Positions 1-8,215 of a stretch of 64,000 nucleotides of DNA are shown here, piece after piece. The first letter of the stretch is position 1, and every line of letters begins with the position of its first letter. The position numbers were made by a program, and so were the translations under genes. The notes beneath the pieces were generated by a model that was not told the DNA's origin, did not search any database, and worked only from the letters and a program-made list of their open reading frames with translations. The DNA lies in NCBI GenBank assembly GCA_964445765.1, contig CAYULD010000002.1, forward strand, positions 248,001 through 312,000. Direction: 5' to 3'. The DNA comes from JANPLD01 sp964445765. Its GTDB lineage: Bacteria > Pseudomonadota > Alphaproteobacteria > Rickettsiales > UBA8987.

Positions 1-510
1 AGCCTCTGGGGTTATAGAAATTTGGCTTTCCCTAAATGTTTGGATAATTTTAGTGGCAAGTGCTCTTTCATTCTCTGCGTAATATTGAAATGAAGCTAAA
101 TATTTTTCTGACTCAAAGAATTTTTTAAGAGAAGAATCTTTTGATAAATCGCCCGCTGTAACTATTAAAATTGCATTTTCTATAATTTCAGGGCTGATAT
201 TTTCTAACGCTTTTATTACTGCTTGATTGGCTTCCTTACCTTCTAAATTCTTGATGATTACAAGCCTTCTGCCACCACCAAAACTTATAGCTGAAAGCTC
301 ATCTAAAATTATGGTAGAATCTTCAGTAATTTGGCTTGCATCAATTTTTGCAGTGGTAAATGGATCATCATTTGGGGAAATTGCTTTCTCAAGAGATTTA
401 AGAGAATTTGAAATTGCACCATAATCTTGACCGCAAATTAAAACCGCTGCAAATTTAAGATATTCCTTAGATTTAACAAAATATTCAAATCTTGAGGTTT
501 CAATTTTCAT
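1..510 (-). CDS. holA: DNA polymerase III subunit delta (partial, C-terminus outside window)
   Basis: The first 170 codons of a clamp-loader delta subunit, which opens the beta clamp during replication. The gene runs off the left edge, so the C-terminal part is missing. The translation starts MKIETSRFEYFVKSK and shows the family layout: an ICGQDYGAIS strand-turn, then a dPF segment (NDDPFTTAKID), then LDELSAISFGGGRRLVIIKN, the conserved 'E..s.slFGgrRli.i.n' block of delta. ATG at 510 is chosen because an in-frame stop lies shortly upstream. It sits 20 bp downstream of the symporter stop on the same strand, so the two may be cotranscribed. Identification rests on the N-terminal motif pattern; family membership is fairly sure. 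Confidence 0.85.
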   Translation of the reverse strand, partial: MKIETSRFEYFVKSKEYLKFAAVLICGQDYGAISNSLKSLEKAISPNDDPFTTAKIDASQITEDSTIILDELSAISFGGGRRLVIIKNLEGKEANQAVIKALENISPEIIENAILIVTAGDLSKDSSLKKFFESEKYLASFQYYAENERALATKIIQTFRESQISITPEA

Positions 511-530
511 AATTGAACCAATTAATTCAT

Positions 531-1841
531 CTAACTTTTAGAATAATAAATTTTTTCATCAAGCTGTTTTTCTGTTGAGTCAATAGTTAGGGTAATACAA
601 GCATCACCAGTGATATTAACGGTTGTTCTAAACATATCAAGCACCCTATCAATACCAAGAATTATCGCAATATATTCAATTGGAATACCCACTGAATTTA
701 ATACCATACCCATAAATATGATAGAGCCACTTGGAATGCCAGCCGCACCAATTGAAGCAATTGTGCAGGTGAAAATTAACATTACATAATCATGCATACC
801 AAGCACAACATCTGTTGCTTGTGCAAAAAATAATGCACATATGCCTAAGTAAATTGCAGTGCCATCCATATTCATTGAAGCACCCAGTGGCAGAACAAAA
901 TTTGCACTAGTTTCTGAAACACCCATTTTTTCTTTAAGAGTTTTCATAGTTGTTGCAAGTGCCGCCTTACTGCTACTGGTAGAGAAAGCAAGGGTTTGAG
1001 GCTCAACCATTTTTTTGTAAAATGGTAATGGTGAAACTTTACCAAAGAATTTAATTATCAAACCAAAAATTAAATATTGGAAGAAACACGCAATTAGAAC
1101 AACTGTGAATAATTTGCCAAGTGAGCCAACTATTGCCAAGCCCTTTTCACCAATCATCCAAGACATAAAGCCAAACACACCAATTGGTGAGAGCTTAACA
1201 ATAAGCTCAATCATCTTGAAAGAAAATTGTGCAAATTCATTGATTAAAACTAATAAATTCGGAACTTTATCTCTAATCAAATTAATAGTAAAACCTGCAA
1301 ATAATGAGAAAACCACAATCTGAAGAATTTTACCTTCTGCCATTGCACCAATCGCATTATGAGGGAATATGCTAATTATCATCTCAAGAAAATCTTTTGG
1401 CCCTTCGGTTGGAATTTGGAAGTTGGATTTTTCCATATGAAGCTCAACGCCTTTGCCCGGCTCAAAAATAATGCCTGCACCTAAGCCAATTACCACTGCA
1501 AAGCTCGCAGTGCCGAGATATGCTAACACTGATTTTAAGCCAATCTTAGACATATTAGAAGAATTAACCATATTGGTAATTGCAGAAACTAATGAAAAGA
1601 AAATTAGTGGCGGAATAACCATTTTTACAAGGTTAATAAATATTGTACCAAGCGGTAGTAAATATCTGGTATAGTCATTAGTTTTGTAATCTTCTAATGA
1701 TTCTATAGCACCCATTGAAAGCAAAATATTTGCAAGCGGGTGGTGGATAATATAACCAACAATAACGCCTAGAACTAAACCTATTAAAACCTTAACCCAA
1801 AGGGCAAGTTTACCTTTTGTATTTTCATAACTTGCTGCCAT
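531..1841 (-). CDS. dicarboxylate/amino acid:cation symporter (DAACS/GltP-DctA family)
   Basis: Secondary transporter of about 436 residues, expected in the inner membrane, taking up acidic amino acids or C4-dicarboxylates with Na+ or H+. Signature motifs are visible: the serine-rich re-entrant loop FSTSSSKAAL, the NMDGTAIY motif of TM7, GIPSGSI of the second re-entrant loop, and DRVLDMFRTTVNITGDA in TM8, which carries the substrate-binding Asp/Arg/Asn residues. Multiple hydrophobic helices cover the length. A longer reading frame begins at 1886, but ATG at 1841 (MAASYENTKGK) gives the usual cytoplasmic N-terminus right before TM1 and has an AGG-containing stretch upstream. Exact substrate (glutamate, aspartate or succinate) cannot be told from sequence alone. 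Confidence 0.9.
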   Translation of the reverse strand: MAASYENTKGKLALWVKVLIGLVLGVIVGYIIHHPLANILLSMGAIESLEDYKTNDYTRYLLPLGTIFINLVKMVIPPLIFFSLVSAITNMVNSSNMSKIGLKSVLAYLGTASFAVVIGLGAGIIFEPGKGVELHMEKSNFQIPTEGPKDFLEMIISIFPHNAIGAMAEGKILQIVVFSLFAGFTINLIRDKVPNLLVLINEFAQFSFKMIELIVKLSPIGVFGFMSWMIGEKGLAIVGSLGKLFTVVLIACFFQYLIFGLIIKFFGKVSPLPFYKKMVEPQTLAFSTSSSKAALATTMKTLKEKMGVSETSANFVLPLGASMNMDGTAIYLGICALFFAQATDVVLGMHDYVMLIFTCTIASIGAAGIPSGSIIFMGMVLNSVGIPIEYIAIILGIDRVLDMFRTTVNITGDACITLTIDSTEKQLDEKIYYSKS

Positions 1842-1963
1842 AGTAAAAAACCTAAATATTAAAATATTAATAAATCCAAACCCCAAAGATAAAACTGGAA
1901 ATTAGAAGCAAATTTTTCAATATGTCAATGCTAAATTTTGAATTTTTTTTATAGATTATTGAC

Positions 1964-2866
1964 TTATATCAAAGCACAACACCAAACCATTATAGATTTT
2001 TGAATGTGCAGGCGGTTTTCAGCCTCATCATAGATAACTGATTTTTCCCCATCAATGATTTCTGATGAGACTTCCTCCCCCCTATGTGCAGGGAGGCAAT
2101 GCAAGAAAATTGCATTTTTATTTGCAAGAGAAAAAATTTCTTCATTTACCTGATAAGGTTTTAAGATTCTTTTTTTCTCAATATTATCTTCATTTTCACC
2201 CATTGAAACCCAAGTATCAGTAGTTATAACATTTGCGTTTTTTACTGCTTGTTTAGGGTTTTCAAAATATTTCACAAATTCTGATTCAAAATTTTCATAC
2301 TTAAATTTTTCTGGGAAAGATACATTAAGCTCAAAACCAAATTTATTAGCGGCTTGAATCCAACTTCTGCAAACATTGTTATAATCACCAAGCCAAGCAA
2401 TTTTTTGATTTTTTATATCGCCAAGATGTTCTTCAATGGTCATAATATCTGCCATAATTTGGCAAGGGTGGCTATAATCAGTTAGGCCATTAATAACCGG
2501 CACTGAGGCGTTTTCTGCAAGCTCAAGCAAGCCTTCGTGCTTAAAGGTTCTTATCATTATAATATCAACATATCTAGAAAGCACATTCGCCGTATCTTTT
2601 ATTGGCTCACCCCTACCAATTTGAGAGTGAGAGCCACTTATAAATATAGCATTACCACCTAATTGGTTTATGCCTACCTCAAAAGAAACCCTAGTTCTAG
2701 TGGATTCTTTTTCAAATATCATCGCAAGTTGTTTGCCTTCTAAAACCTTGTTTATAATTCCAGATTTAAGATCTGATTTCATTTTTTTTGCATATTGCAA
2801 AATATGGCGAAGATCTTTTTCTTCAACATCTGAAATATCAAGAAAATCTTTAGTTTTAGAAGTCAA
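1964..2866 (-). CDS. argF: ornithine carbamoyltransferase
   Basis: Catalyses carbamoyl phosphate + ornithine to citrulline in arginine biosynthesis. At 300 residues it matches the family length. It carries the carbamoyl-phosphate binding motif STRTRVSFE (about residues 55-63), the HPCQIMAD motif with catalytic His/Gln, and the C-terminal HCLPAHRGEEV motif whose Cys/Leu bind ornithine. The start at 2866 (MTSKTKDFLDI) lies 4 bp after the argD stop, so argD-argF form a tight operon on the minus strand. Arginine synthesis genes are absent from most intracellular Rickettsiales, which makes the pair informative about lifestyle. It could alternatively serve citrulline catabolism, but pairing with argD favours biosynthesis. 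Confidence 0.95.
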   Translation of the reverse strand: MTSKTKDFLDISDVEEKDLRHILQYAKKMKSDLKSGIINKVLEGKQLAMIFEKESTRTRVSFEVGINQLGGNAIFISGSHSQIGRGEPIKDTANVLSRYVDIIMIRTFKHEGLLELAENASVPVINGLTDYSHPCQIMADIMTIEEHLGDIKNQKIAWLGDYNNVCRSWIQAANKFGFELNVSFPEKFKYENFESEFVKYFENPKQAVKNANVITTDTWVSMGENEDNIEKKRILKPYQVNEEIFSLANKNAIFLHCLPAHRGEEVSSEIIDGEKSVIYDEAENRLHIQKSIMVWCCALI

Positions 2867-2870
2867 TTTA

Positions 2871-4052
2871 TTATTTTATTGAGCTTAAATAATTATCTAA
2901 AACTACCAAGCCTTCATCAGCTTGTGCTTTAGTTAAAATTAGTGGTGGTAAAAACCTTGTTATGCTATCAGCTGCAGGTGCAGTTAGTAAGCCAACTTCC
3001 CTCAAGCCATCAGCAAACTCTTTAACTTCCTTAAATCTTTCAGGGTTGATTTTTAACCCTATCATAAGCCCTTTGCCACGCACATCTAAAAGAAGGCTTG
3101 GATATTTTGAAACTAAATTTTTCAAGCCCTGCATTAAGTAATTACCAACTTCAACAACATTATCTAAAAAGCCTTCAGCAAGCATAATATCCATAACAGC
3201 GTGGCAAACCGCAACTGCAAGCGGGTTACCAGCATAAGTTGAGCCGTGTGAGCCAACCGTCATCGTATCGCCAACTTTTTTGTTCAATAAACAAGCACCA
3301 ACTGGGAAGCCAGAGCCTATACCTTTTGCAGAAGATGTAATATCTGGGTAAACATTTGCCCATTCGTGAGAGAAAAATTTACCAGTTCTGCCCATTCCGC
3401 ATTGAACGCCATCAAACATTAAAAGCAGATTATTTTCATCACAAATTTTTCTTAAGCCTTGAAGAAACTCATCACTACAAGGGCGAATTCCGCCTTCACC
3501 TTGCACTGGCTCAACTAATATTCCGCCAGTATTTGCATTGATTGCTTTTTTAACCGCTTCTAAATTACCAAATTCTACTTGGTCAAAACCATCAGCGGCA
3601 GGTTCAAAACCTTTCATTAATTTCTCTTTTCCAGCGGCGGAAATACAGCCCAAAGTTCTGCCGTGAAAAGCCCCATGAAAAGTTATAATTCTATATTTAT
3701 TAGGGTTGCCGGTTTCATCGTGATATTTCCTGATAGCTTTCATGCCACATTCAACCGCCTCAGCACCTGAATTACACATAAACATATAATGTGCGAATTT
3801 TGATGCTTTCGTTACACGCTCTGCAAGTTCTTCATAACCTTGTATTGAATACATATTTGAAACATGCCAAAGTTTTCCTGCTTGTTCTTGCAACGCCTTA
3901 ACTAAATGTGGGTGGCAATGCCCCATAGAATTCACACCAATGCCAGAGGCAAAATCTAAATATTTTTTGCCATTTTTATCGTATAGATAAATATTTTCCC
4001 CTTTTACAAAGGAAAACTTAGATTTAGCATAAACTGGAAGAATATGTGTCAT
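2871..4052 (-). CDS. argD: acetylornithine/succinyldiaminopimelate aminotransferase
   Basis: Class III PLP-dependent aminotransferase, about 393 residues, converting N-acetylglutamate semialdehyde to N-acetylornithine (and often acting in lysine synthesis). Visible motifs: GIGVNSMGHCHPHLVKAL near the N-terminus, CNSGAEAVECGMKAIRK (cofactor phosphate binding), FHGAFHGRTLG, VEPVQGEGG, and the PLP lysine in SSAKGIGSGFPVGA. The reading frame is open to 4154, but ATG at 4052 (MTHILPVYAKSKFSF) is the usual family start. Oddity: the usual D-E-V-Q motif before CGMGRTG reads D-G-V-Q; the pyridine-binding Asp is kept but the following Glu is Gly. It is first in an operon with argF. Confidence 0.93.
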   Translation of the reverse strand: MTHILPVYAKSKFSFVKGENIYLYDKNGKKYLDFASGIGVNSMGHCHPHLVKALQEQAGKLWHVSNMYSIQGYEELAERVTKASKFAHYMFMCNSGAEAVECGMKAIRKYHDETGNPNKYRIITFHGAFHGRTLGCISAAGKEKLMKGFEPAADGFDQVEFGNLEAVKKAINANTGGILVEPVQGEGGIRPCSDEFLQGLRKICDENNLLLMFDGVQCGMGRTGKFFSHEWANVYPDITSSAKGIGSGFPVGACLLNKKVGDTMTVGSHGSTYAGNPLAVAVCHAVMDIMLAEGFLDNVVEVGNYLMQGLKNLVSKYPSLLLDVRGKGLMIGLKINPERFKEVKEFADGLREVGLLTAPAADSITRFLPPLILTKAQADEGLVVLDNYLSSIK

Positions 4053-4225
4053 TGACTTATTTTTATTATAGAAATGAATTTCGCTTATATAATAATTAAT
4101 TATTTTTGCAAGAAAGCTTGGGATTAAAATTTTTTCAGATATTTCAAAACTCAAATATTTAAATTCTTAACTTGACTAACTAATTTTCGTGATTAAATTG
4201 CAACAGATTGTTAACTTAATGTTAA

Positions 4226-4399
4226 TTCAAATTGCTTCCTACAACTAAAAAGATTGACGGCTTCAACCCTGAGGATTTGCAGGAACTTCAAGATGCAATG
4301 AACGGTATTTTACCTCAAAATTTTGTTGGTGAAATTACCACAGAGCCAGCAAATGCATTTTCAAATTTTATTTCTAAAAGAAATAACCAAAGATTTTAA
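4226..4399 (+). pseudogene. short open segment, possible gene relic between argD and ispG
   Basis: A plus-strand segment with coding-like composition, noticeably richer in G+C than the surrounding spacer. It reads in one frame from just after a stop (4223-4225) to TAA at 4397-4399, with codons giving TTKKIDGFNPEDLQELQ, then DAMNGILPQNFVGEI and TTEPANAFSNFISKRNNQRF. There is no upstream ATG; TTG at 4232 is the only plausible early start and it has no Shine-Dalgarno. I do not recognise the family. It may be the surviving C-terminus of a decayed gene, or a short 55-residue gene. The end overlaps the ispG stop by a few bases in convergent orientation. Confidence 0.3.
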
Positions 4400-5604
4400 C
4401 CAAATCTTCTTTCAATATATTCTTCTACAAGTTGCTTAAATTCGCTTGCGATATTTGCCCCTCTTAATGTGTGGGTTTTTTTGCCATCAATAAAAACTGG
4501 TGCGGTTGGGGCTTCACCGGTGCCGGGCAGAGAAATTCCAATATCAGCGTGCTTACTTTCCCCGGGGCCATTAACTATACAGCCCATTACAGCTACATTT
4601 AATTTTTCAACCCCTGCATATTTTTCTTTCCAAGTGGGCATAGAATCTTTCAAGAAATTCTGGATATTTTCTGCAAGCTCTTGAAAGAAAGTAGAAGTTG
4701 TTCTGCCACAGCCCGGGCAAGCTGTTACTTGAGGCGTGAAGGAGCGAAGCCCAATAGATTGTAAAATCTCCTGACAAACTTGCACTTCTGTGGTGCGAGG
4801 CTCATTAGGGCGAGGCGTTAAAGAGGCACGAATTGTATCGCCAATACCTTGCAACAATAAATATGAAAGGGCGGCGGTGGTTGCAACAATCCCTTTGCTG
4901 CCCATTCCAGCTTCGGTTAGCCCAAGATGCAGGGCGTAATTAGATTTAGAGGCTAAATCTTCATAAACTTTTATCAAATCATTTACACGGCTAACCTTGC
5001 AAGAAATAATAATTCTATCTGCCCCAAGCCCTATTTCTTCAGCCTTTTTTGCACTTATTAAAGCAGATTCCACAATGGCATTTCGCATTATCTCATCAGC
5101 TGGTTTTGGGTTCGCAGATTTAGTGTTATCATCCATCATTTTAACCACTAAATCTTGATCCATACTGCCCCAATTCACCCCTATGCGAACAGGCTTGTTA
5201 TATTCAATGGCTTTTTCAATCATTATTTCAAATTGAGCATCTTTCTTTTTGCCAAACCCCACATTACCGGGGTTTATACGATATTTATCAAGTGCCTTGG
5301 CACAATCTGGATAATCAGTTAGCAACCTATGACCATTATAGTGAAAATCCCCAACAATAGGTGCGGTGCAATTTTTAAGCAGTAATTTTTCTTTGATGAA
5401 AGGCACAGCTTTTGCCGCCCCTTCAGTGTTTACGGTGATACGCACTTTTTCAGAGCCAGCTTGCCAAAGCTCAATAATCTGTGCAACGGTTGCATCTACA
5501 TTTTCAGTGTCAGTATTAGTCATTGATTGCACCACAATAGGGGCATCCCCACCAACATACAAATTCCCAACTTTTACTTTATGTGTTTTATGGCGTTTAT
5601 ACAT
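4396..5604 (-). CDS. ispG: 4-hydroxy-3-methylbut-2-enyl diphosphate synthase (flavodoxin/ferredoxin)
   Basis: Iron-sulfur enzyme of the MEP isoprenoid pathway, 402 residues, converting MEcPP to HMBPP. The N-terminal TIM barrel begins with a basic start (MYKRHKTHKVKVGNLYVGG) and contains QSMTNTDTENVDATV. The 4Fe-4S ligands are in TACPGCGRTTS and GCIVNGPGE. The gene follows rodZ on the same strand, the widespread rodZ-ispG neighbourhood in proteobacteria. The spacer to rodZ is about 235 bp and holds a C-rich/G-rich palindrome, so an own promoter is possible. Identification is secure. Confidence 0.96.
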   Translation of the reverse strand: MYKRHKTHKVKVGNLYVGGDAPIVVQSMTNTDTENVDATVAQIIELWQAGSEKVRITVNTEGAAKAVPFIKEKLLLKNCTAPIVGDFHYNGHRLLTDYPDCAKALDKYRINPGNVGFGKKKDAQFEIMIEKAIEYNKPVRIGVNWGSMDQDLVVKMMDDNTKSANPKPADEIMRNAIVESALISAKKAEEIGLGADRIIISCKVSRVNDLIKVYEDLASKSNYALHLGLTEAGMGSKGIVATTAALSYLLLQGIGDTIRASLTPRPNEPRTTEVQVCQEILQSIGLRSFTPQVTACPGCGRTTSTFFQELAENIQNFLKDSMPTWKEKYAGVEKLNVAVMGCIVNGPGESKHADIGISLPGTGEAPTAPVFIDGKKTHTLRGANIASEFKQLVEEYIERRFG

Positions 5605-5660
5605 TTCTAATTGGATTCTCTAGGTTTATATAATTTTTCAAAAATTTAATTACGCAAAAT

Positions 5661-5690
5661 CCCTTCCCCCTTTTATAAGGGGAGAGGGGA
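5661..5690. repeat. C-rich/G-rich palindrome between rodZ and ispG
   Basis: CCCTTCCCC is followed after a short T/A loop by GGGGAGAGGG, making a strong hairpin in an otherwise AT-rich 235-bp spacer. It could be a terminator or attenuation hairpin downstream of rodZ, or a small relic of the C-rich interspersed repeats seen again at 32054-32163. Nothing else with support is seen in the rest of the 5605-5839 spacer. Confidence 0.5.
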
Positions 5691-5839
5691 AATCTAATTA
5701 AATTTTTTGAAATAATATATCTCATTTTATCTTACATTTATAAGTGCAAGTGGCAAGTGATGGCATTTTCTAAAATCCCTCTCTCTGTTTATCAGGTTAA
5801 TAGTTGGGGTGAAAGTAAATGAAAAAACAAATAAAATAA

Positions 5840-6634
5840 CTACTCAACCGCACTTATTAGAGTTTGGGGGCTTAAGATAAAATAATCATCTTCTTTTGCG
5901 ATTTTACTAATATCATTCATTAAATAGCCGTTGGCATAAATCTCAACATCTTCCAACTTTGCTAATTTAAGAAAGGCAAGCTCTTCTAGCTTAAAAATAT
6001 GTGCTTGATTAACTTTGAGAGTTTTTTCAACTGAGTTTTTACCTTTGGCGTCTAGCAATATAATTTTGGTTGGCCTTAGGGCTAAAACTACAATATTAAT
6101 ATCTTGCTTTTTTAGCTCGCTAACATCTCTCTCATAAGGGCTTTTTGGGGCAGGAATCAGCTTTTCTTCACCTATATCTTCACCCGTTATATTTTGAGAA
6201 ATTTCTTGCTTAGATTTATCTTCAGCTTTAATAAATTTCGCCTTTTTATCATCACTAGAAAAGAATATAAGATATACCAAAATTATCATTAAAAATGAAA
6301 CCATAACAACGGTTTTAGTGGGAATTACATTGTTAGATTCCCTACCAAACTCCAAACTCATTTTATGTGGAGAGAATAATTCTTCCTCAGAGATTGTTCT
6401 TTCAAACTGCTTAGTATCTATCCCCATAAATTCTGAGATACTTTTGATATAAGCCTTAGTATAAATACCCCCGGGGAGCCTTGATAAATCACCTTCTTCA
6501 ATGGCTTTTACATAATCTAGCTTAATGTTGGTTTTTTCCGCAACATCCTCTAGGCTGATATTTTTTTCAGCCCTCACCCTTCTAAGCTCATCTAAAAACT
6601 CATTAGAGAGTATTTTTTCTTCCTCTTTAGGCAC
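5840..6634 (-). CDS. rodZ: RodZ-like cytoskeletal helix-turn-helix membrane protein
   Basis: Bitopic membrane protein that links MreB to the cell-elongation complex. Its 264 residues show the RodZ architecture: a cytoplasmic HTH_25 domain (about residues 10-75, with RRVRAEKNISLEDVAEKTNI and LPGGIYTKAYI), one transmembrane segment (about 104-124, VVMVSFLMIILVYLIFF), then a periplasmic beta-rich DUF4115-like domain (NIVVLALRPTKIILLDAKG onwards). It lies upstream of ispG on the same strand, the canonical synteny. rodA at 24.8 kb belongs to the same machinery. MreB itself is not in the window. Confidence 0.88.
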   Translation of the reverse strand: MPKEEEKILSNEFLDELRRVRAEKNISLEDVAEKTNIKLDYVKAIEEGDLSRLPGGIYTKAYIKSISEFMGIDTKQFERTISEEELFSPHKMSLEFGRESNNVIPTKTVVMVSFLMIILVYLIFFSSDDKKAKFIKAEDKSKQEISQNITGEDIGEEKLIPAPKSPYERDVSELKKQDINIVVLALRPTKIILLDAKGKNSVEKTLKVNQAHIFKLEELAFLKLAKLEDVEIYANGYLMNDISKIAKEDDYFILSPQTLISAVE

Positions 6635-6814
6635 TGCTAGAAAATGATAATTAGTTTTAATCGTTATATCTATTCAATTTTCTAATGGCAACAATATTTG
6701 TTGGTTTGTGGTTGATGTTAGAGGCGGTTAGTAAAATTACTATAACTCCCCTCCACTTTTGGGAAATACCTTACAGAAAACTAATTAAGACTAAGAACCT
6801 ACCCAAGCCCTCAT

Positions 6815-8215
6815 TTAACTTCCACCGCCTCCCCTTGGGGCTTTGCCCATATTCTGCATCATACCCTTAAAGCCTTGGCTTATACCACCAGTTACCGCAC
6901 TCTTAATTTGTGGAATACCTTGTAATTGAGTGTTTGAAAGTGCCATTGCACCACCTGCTAAGTTATCCGCAACACCAACCACCCAACTTGTTAGTGAAAA
7001 CATCATATAACAAATTATAACGCTTGCGAGTAACATCCATATATCAAGATCTATAGCAGATTTTAGCCAATCATCCGTTTTGCAATCAACTACAGTCTCT
7101 GATGTCTTCGTGCAGATTCGCCACCAATTTACTTTACCAAAAGGTGTATCATCTAAAACTTCATATTTAACACAAGCATTTGCTGGAATTGTGAGGCTCG
7201 CCCCCGAAGTTGTTCCCCCCTGCCCTTGCACTAAATTTATTGGTGTTCGCAAATCTTCAATATAAATACTATTCATAAAACTTGCGATAACAGACATAAA
7301 CAAACCAACAAAAATAAATAAAAATACTGGTTGTAAAGCAAAGCTAATAAGCATTTTCATCCAGCCATTAAATAAAGATTTTGTTTGGTTAAATAAAAGG
7401 AAAGTTAAAAATATTGGCCCTAACGCATAAAGAACATATCTACCGATAAAAGCGAGTAGATAAATTTTTATAATTTCAAGCACTGCTAAAAAATACATTA
7501 TGATAAAGGCAAAAAGTGCCACCGCCCAAAATGCACCAGTTAAGCCAGTAAAAGCTAGTGCTAATACAATCTTAAACATTCTAAAATCCCATAGGATGCT
7601 AAGCATTTTATCCATTTCACCGATAACTGTAATTCTTGTAACGCTTAAACCTACATCTGATTCACTAAAACCATCAAAACCAGTAAAAGTTTTTGAGGCA
7701 AGGCTTACTGCATCTGAAATAAATGCCTCAATAGTTTCAACAACATAAAATAAGAAATCATCCCAATTAACAGCAAAATTATAAACACAAATAACTTTTA
7801 GCAAAAACATAAAGCCTGAATATGGCGAAAGCTGTGCCAGCCCAAGCATTATAGAGCCTGAATAAAACATTATCGCAAGTGTAATACATATGCCAATTAT
7901 TGCCCTATATTCATCATCTTCTGATATTGACTGAAACATATTAGAAGTAGCACTTGTTATAATTGAGCCAATATTATCAACAATCCAGCTTATTATGCCA
8001 ACCCTTGTGCCGTTTACATCAATGCCAATAACTTTATAATCTGTATTTTGTTCTGCTCTAAAAACTTCTGCAATATCTGTGCAAGCCTTAAGATCTTCAT
8101 CTGAAAGCTCCCCTTCATCAGCTGCACAAGATGAAATTAATACCAAAAGAATACCTATCAAAAATATTTTGAAAAATTTTAGATAGTGAAAATTTATATT
8201 TAAGAGATTTATCAC
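6815..8215 (-). CDS. virB6: VirB6-like type IV secretion protein (third paralogue), with lipoprotein-type N-terminus
   Basis: Polytopic inner-membrane channel protein of the P-type/rvh type IV secretion system, 466 residues. The N-terminus is a signal sequence ending in a lipobox-like LISSCAAD. Several hydrophobic helices follow, with the TrbL/VirB6 core in the middle (FWAVALFAFIIMYFLAVLEI and AFIGRYVLYALGPIFLTFL). A small cysteine-containing insertion lies near residues 330-380, and the tail is glycine-rich (GKAPRGGGGS). The start is GTG at 8215, overlapping the TGA of the preceding virB6 by 4 bp (GTGA), with GGAGG just upstream, so translational coupling is likely. It is the last gene of the virB3-B4-B6-B6-B6 operon. 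Confidence 0.85.
   Translation of the reverse strand: MINLLNINFHYLKFFKIFLIGILLVLISSCAADEGELSDEDLKACTDIAEVFRAEQNTDYKVIGIDVNGTRVGIISWIVDNIGSIITSATSNMFQSISEDDEYRAIIGICITLAIMFYSGSIMLGLAQLSPYSGFMFLLKVICVYNFAVNWDDFLFYVVETIEAFISDAVSLASKTFTGFDGFSESDVGLSVTRITVIGEMDKMLSILWDFRMFKIVLALAFTGLTGAFWAVALFAFIIMYFLAVLEIIKIYLLAFIGRYVLYALGPIFLTFLLFNQTKSLFNGWMKMLISFALQPVFLFIFVGLFMSVIASFMNSIYIEDLRTPINLVQGQGGTTSGASLTIPANACVKYEVLDDTPFGKVNWWRICTKTSETVVDCKTDDWLKSAIDLDIWMLLASVIICYMMFSLTSWVVGVADNLAGGAMALSNTQLQGIPQIKSAVTGGISQGFKGMMQNMGKAPRGGGGS

Noticed and set aside
4053..4154. 34-residue N-terminal extension of ArgD
   Set aside because: Family members start at the MTHILPVYAKSK segment; the extension has spacer-like composition.
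6685..6870. 61-residue plus-strand frame between rodZ and virB6
   Set aside because: About a third of it lies antisense to the 3' end of virB6, and the translation has no recognisable domain.
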